This document shows, piece after piece, positions 59,736-64,000 of a stretch of 64,000 nucleotides of DNA. The position numbers were made by a program, and so were the translations under genes. The number at the start of each line of letters is the position of its first letter. Position 1 is the stretch's first letter. The notes under the pieces were generated by a model, which did not search any database, was not told the DNA's origin, and saw only the letters and a program-made list of their open reading frames with translations. Source of the stretch: Rhizophagus irregularis. Taxonomy: Eukaryota; Glomeromycota; Glomeromycetes; Glomerales; Glomeraceae. The DNA lies in the NCBI RefSeq assembly GCF_026210795.1, contig NC_089429.1, positions 7,845,001 to 7,909,000 on the forward strand. The letters run 5' to 3'.

Positions 59736-60185
59736 TTACAATTCTACCAAATATGCAACACCACAATCTACACACCACAAAACCGAAATTCTTTTTTATC
59801 ACAGTTTGAACATGTTCTACAAATATTAGATAAGTCCAATATGTCTGACATAATAAATGCGAATAACGTATAATAAAAGGTGTGTGTGAGAATATCATTT
59901 TGAATGCAATTCCGAGTCAATTAACTTTATTTTATTGAAATATACAATACAATGAATATATTAAAAATGTATAAGAATTATATATACTGTATACAGTATA
60001 TTTTTAACCAATAGTTTATCGATTAAAAGCGTTTCTATATTATAAGTATTATTTATGTGGTGCATCAATGCAAACATGTGATTTTTTTAGGTTAGTAGCC
60101 TTTTATTTTGACGTATTCAAAAAATAATAATGTATACTATTTTGGGATTTATTGAAGCACGATCGATATTTAGTTGGCCAGTGAC

Positions 60186-60299
60186 GCAAAAGTATCGTTC
60201 TTATACGATCAGGTGCTATGTTCTTATACGACGTATATGTCACATAATATAGGTCGTATAAGATAGTATGTCGTACACGTATAAGAACGATACATTTGC
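60186..60299. mobile_element. 114-bp MITE with 9-bp target duplication
   Basis: Ends GCAAAAGTATCGTTCTTATACG and, inverted, CGTATAAGAACGATACATTTGC. Flanking direct repeats GCCAGTGAC lie at 60177-60185 and 60300-60308 (9 bp, the Mutator range). It has no coding capacity. The right target copy overlaps the left target copy of the next element. Confidence 0.85.
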
Positions 60300-60311
60300 G
60301 CCAGTGACGTT

Positions 60312-61982
60312 TATACTTGCCGCCCATATTAATGGGATTGGGAGAATCCCAAATCCCATTAGTCCCAAATCCATCCCAAATCCCATATCCCATATTATAT
60401 CCCAAATCCCATCCCAAATCCCAATTAATTTAACCTTTTTTTTTCACTGCAAAATTATTTTTTTATTGTAAAATTTATAATATTAATAATTATATTAATA
60501 ATAATAATTATTATTGTTATAATACTGTATATAAAATATTTTTTTACTATGATCGATATATTATAAATTGAGGTGTCAACTTAATCATTGAACATATAGT
60601 GTATATGTGGTTAAAATTAACGATCTTTGAATTATAATTCCGGCCAAAATTTTATTAATTCTGGCCAAATTCGTATGCCGGCCTAAAATCGGTTAAAATT
60701 GAAAATTTTAGATCAAATGTAATGCCGCATTTGCACAAAATAATTCTTAAACTAAATATGGAAAATAAAACTTCTTGTTGGCCTCTAAGTATTTATTAAA
60801 AAAAAATTTCAAATGCTTTTTGTTTTTTAAGTTAGAACTTAACTAGTAGAAGTTGGTGTTTTTTTCCCATTAAAATAAAAAATAATGTGAAAAACTTAAA
60901 ATTTGTCAAATAAAGTAGCAATATAAGTCTTTAAATTAAAATAAAAAATATTTATGACATTGTATAATAAAAAACAAAATTAAAACATATAAATTTTTAA
61001 AAGTAAATTTTCAGATTCATTAAAAAAAATCCCCTTTTTTATTTTATTTGTATAATTTGTATTGTAAAGTTTTAACTATTTTGGTAGTTTTAATTGTTAA
61101 ATAACCTATTTATTAAATATAAAGAATAATTAATATTATTAATATTAAAAAAAATCTTTTTTTTACGATTAAATCAATAGAAATCTAATATTGAAATATG
61201 ATTGGACAGAAATAAATAGTCAAAAATAGCGGATATTTCGTAGTTTTATTTCAAAAATAAGTATAGTAACATTATTTCATTCTTGTTTTCTACAATAAAT
61301 GAAATTTTATTTCATATTGAAAAACAGAAAATTTTGAAGATTTATTGCCTTAATAAAAGTGTTCTCTTTTGCAAAATTAAGACAATTAAGCCATAGTATA
61401 TTTAATTTTGGGCTTAGTTTTTTTATAAATTATTTCATTTTTTTTTATAAAGCCATAAACAATTAAGCCAATAGAATATCATTTATTTTAATCTATTTAA
61501 AGGACTTGGTTTTTTATAAATTATTTCATTTTTTTTTTATAAAAGCTATAAGCAATTAAACCATTAGAATAATTTATTAGTTATTTAATTTTAAAAAGTG
61601 GCAAAAGTAATATTGTTATGGTATATTTAAAAGCTTAGTTGTTTATGAAAGATTTTTATAAAAGCCACAAAAGCCATAAATATTTAAGTAATTAAATCAC
61701 TAATCATTATTTATTTTAAAAAAAGTAATAAAAATCAATAAAAAAAAAGCTTAAAATATTTTTATATATATAAAAGATTAAACAAAAGTAATAAGTTTTA
61801 TATAAGAAAAAAATTGAAAATTCATAATTATTTTAATATATTTATATGGGATTTGGGATTGGGATTGGGATATGGGATATGGGATATGGGATTTGGATTG
61901 GGATTTGTGATTGGAATGGGATTTGGGATTTGGGATGGGATGGGATGGGATGGGATTGGGATTGGGATGGGCGGCAAGTATA
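60312..61982. mobile_element. 1.67-kb hAT-like non-autonomous element with GGGATT-repeat ends
   Basis: Terminal inverted repeats TATACTTGCCGCCCAT / ATGGGCGGCAAGTATA are flanked by perfect 8-bp direct repeats GTGACGTT (60304-60311, 61983-61990). Just inside each end is a run of related hexa/heptamers: ATCCCAAATCCC words at 60330-60425, and GGGATTTGGGAT words at 61848-61968 in inverted orientation. The interior is extremely AT-rich with no transposase-sized ORF. ORFs at the ends only translate the simple repeats. Confidence 0.88.
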
Positions 61983-61990
61983 GTGACGTT

Positions 61991-63340
61991 TGCATTATTG
62001 TGGATCTTTACCTATGATATATGACGACATACAAAAGTAAACGTAAAATTTATATTGAAAAAAAATTTCGAGATTCTGCGATAAAATTTCTGAAATTCTT
62101 TTTTTTAAAAAAAATCAGCAATATTTTTTTCTTTTAAGAAAAGGAGAGAAAATGATACACTATTTCGTATGATTCATTTAGGTTATTTGGGCTAATATTT
62201 TTTTTTGTTAAAAAAAAAAAAAATTATTTAAACAACAAAAGATGAAAGACGGATGACTAATTCCGAAAAACGCCAATATGCATTCATTGGAATTTTCGAT
62301 TTTAACAATCCTTTAAGAAAAAATTATTAATAGATTGTAATTTTGAACTAGCTAAAATCGATAAAAAATAAAGATTTTTCAAAGTTCTCATGACACCTTT
62401 TTTTTTTGTGTAAAAAAAAAATTTGTAAAACTATGCAATGCATTTCTTGGCATGTTTCACATATGTTTGCATCATTGAAATTATTGAAATTAATTAATTC
62501 TATAAAATTGATTTAAAAAAATATTCATATATTTTTTATAATAACGATTACAAAAATAGGTTTTTTGACCTTGATTCTTTGTCTTTTTTGCAGGATTTTA
62601 TTATTTCTATAAATTGCATATAATACGATTTTGACGATCCTATTGTTTTCTTTTTATAATTTGTATAATTATTTTTAGAAGTCTAGAACAAACTTATGGA
62701 ATTTCTTTACCTTACCATGTTAAAAGTTCAAAAAGGTAATAGAAAATTAAAAAATTTCGGCCTGCATTAGGATTTTTTGACCTGCATCGTTATGTATGAT
62801 TTTGGCCAGAATTAAAAAAGGTATGATTTTCACATCAAATCAATATACGCAATTTAGATAAAAAGGAGTAAATCTTCCTTTTTTTGGGGTAAACTTTATT
62901 TATATTGACGTTATAATCTATATTATATATGTGTATCACACGGTATTAAAACAAAGAACTTTGGGGGTTCGATTTTTTTTGGATTAGTTTTGTTTTATTT
63001 ACATGAAATTATATTTACTAGTGGAAATAAAATATCATTTACCTAAAACGAAAAATATGTGTTAAACATAAATTTTAATGTTACATAAATAATAAAATTA
63101 TAATAACAATGACTTTGTAAAGAATGGATATGGTGATTATGTAATTACGCTATGTAACCAATTATATCATCTTTTTATTATCATTGGGCTAGGCGTAAAA
63201 TTAAGACAATTATGCATCATTTTAAAATCACAAAGGAAAATGATGAGATTTTCTTGCATAATATTGCGTAATCTTTTGAAAAGAAAGTAATGCAACACTT
63301 CATTTTTTAAATTATTTACGCCTACGATTGCCGCCAAAAT
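61991..63340. other. AT-rich intergenic DNA with T/A hairpins
   Basis: T-run/A-run inverted pairs at about 62097-62117, 62202-62222 and 62396-62419. 'ggcctgcatta' and 'ttttggccagaatt' words occur near 62758-62815. No gene seen. Confidence 0.45.
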
Positions 63341-63344
63341 TTCT

Positions 63345-63353
63345 TATAAAAAG
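63345..63353 (+). promoter_or_regulatory. TATA box
   Basis: TATAAAAAG about 180 bases upstream of ATG 63526, followed by a C-rich stretch ('aaaccacctaaatcaccatt') before the start codon, as in many fungal 5' leaders. Confidence 0.5.
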
Positions 63354-63525
63354 GCTCTGAAAATCCTAAGAGAAAGTACAAAAAAAAAATTTTAGAAATA
63401 AAATCAAAAATTAAATTCACATATTCGAAACAAATTCATTCAAATAGAAAATTTGCTAAATTCAAACCACCTAAATCACCATTATCATCATTACTACTGA
63501 CACTTCATATAATAAAGTAGTCAAA

Positions 63526-63681
63526 ATGGCTCTCATCGCGAACGTTGATCAATATGAAGATACAAAAGTCGCTATTGAAATGGTCAAAGAAATACTTGCA
63601 TATCGCAATGGGCTGATGACAAGTATGGATCCTAGTTCAACTGATCCCCCATTGGATCCTGTGGATAATTTGCAGAGATAG
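63526..63681 (+). CDS. Short 51-codon ORF behind a TATA promoter, possibly truncated
   Basis: ATG 63526 with AAA context opens 'MALIANVDQYEDTKVAIEMV' and ends 'PPLDPVDNLQR' at TAG 63679. The composition is acidic and soluble, without signal peptide or membrane segment. The last third is then repeated twice at DNA level downstream, out of this frame after the stop. It may be the 5' end of a longer gene cut short by the duplication. No family recognised. Confidence 0.45.
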   Translation: MALIANVDQYEDTKVAIEMVKEILAYRNGLMTSMDPSSTDPPLDPVDNLQR

Positions 63682-63815
63682 AAATCGCAATAATGGAGAT
63701 GCTAGTTCAACTGATTCCCCATTGGATCCTGTGGATAATTTGCAGAGATAGAAATACTTGCATATCACAATAATGGGGATGCTAGTTCAACTGATTCCCC
63801 ATTGGATCCTTTGCG
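63588..63815. repeat. Three tandem copies of the ORF's 3' part
   Basis: 'ctagttcaactgat(c/t)cccc' occurs at about 63634, 63703 and 63782, each followed by 'attggatcct'. The first two copies continue 'gtggataatttgcagagata'. The middle copy lacks 12 bases ('tacttgcatatc') present in the first and third, and the third diverges after 'ggatcct'. The high similarity implies recent tandem duplication. Confidence 0.85.
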
Positions 63816-64000
63816 GTGTATAGATAAAGTTGGTTGAATCATTTAATTTAAAGTTCTTCTTTTTATTAAATTATTCTTCTGATTAATTTAATGGTTCTTC
63901 TTTTTATTAAATGGCTCTTCTTGTCGAATCTGGAAAGGTCTCAGTTCTGGACAGAACATTTCAATAATAATGAAAGGGATGTTCCATCATCCCCTTTCGG

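Noticed and set aside
60103..60471. ORFs of 104 and 67 codons on opposite strands
   Set aside because: They run through the MITE and the ATCCCAAA repeat array, so they are products of the repeats.
61814..62017. 67-codon Gly/Met/Trp/Asp-rich ORF
   Set aside because: It translates the GGGATT-type array at the right end of the hAT-like element.

Overview
The window looks like accessory, repeat-rich nuclear DNA from an arbuscular mycorrhizal fungus of the Rhizophagus type (Glomeromycotina). The sequence is very AT-rich. Its spliced genes have short GT-AG introns. It carries two tandem MATA-type HMG-box genes, a Crinkler (CRN) N-terminal domain, scraps of F-box-like and kinase-like genes, and a decayed member of a repeat-borne family (DELYEGTN...KKKLVSLCYFLASINNKY) that I know from Rhizophagus. 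The organism call is an inference from these families. No rRNA, tRNA, CRISPR array or organellar gene was seen.

Layout. 1-1.2 kb: degenerate long repeats. 1.2-9.7 kb: almost gene-free AT-rich DNA with a possible small spliced gene (3.6-3.95 kb) and an F-box-like fragment (6.65-6.9 kb). 9.67-9.89 kb: a 214-bp hAT-type MITE. 11.2-13.8 kb: the best-supported large gene, ten exons on the minus strand. One of its introns holds two copies of an 89-bp repeat. 15.1-18.3 kb: two HMG-box genes in tandem, each with a TATA box and a duplicated upstream block. 20.0-20.7 kb: a CCA microsatellite and a second 214-bp hAT MITE of the same family.

21.2-57.6 kb is one large structure: a roughly 10-kb repeat unit present as copy A (21.2-32.0 kb), copy B (35.9-45.7 kb) and a truncated copy C (47.2-57.6 kb), all in the same orientation. 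The spacers between copies are also related to one another and are loaded with MITEs. The copies hold only broken coding remnants. Copy C is split by about 7.3 kb (48.2-55.5 kb) of unrelated, less AT-rich DNA. That block carries a frameshifted CRN-type gene, a predicted secreted protein with weak similarity to the ribosome-inactivating fold, and pieces that may derive from the N-terminus of a Tel1/ATM kinase.

57.6-64 kb: a PIF/Harbinger-like MITE, a kinase-like fragment, a 114-bp MITE next to a 1.67-kb hAT-like element whose ends are inverted GGGATT-type repeats, and at the end a short TATA-driven ORF followed by tandem duplications of its own 3' part.

The genes do not form a pathway. The window shows transposon insertion, segmental duplication and decay around a few regulator and effector-type genes. 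Comparing paralogous copies gives clean empty sites for several MITEs, which makes those calls firmer than the gene-function calls.
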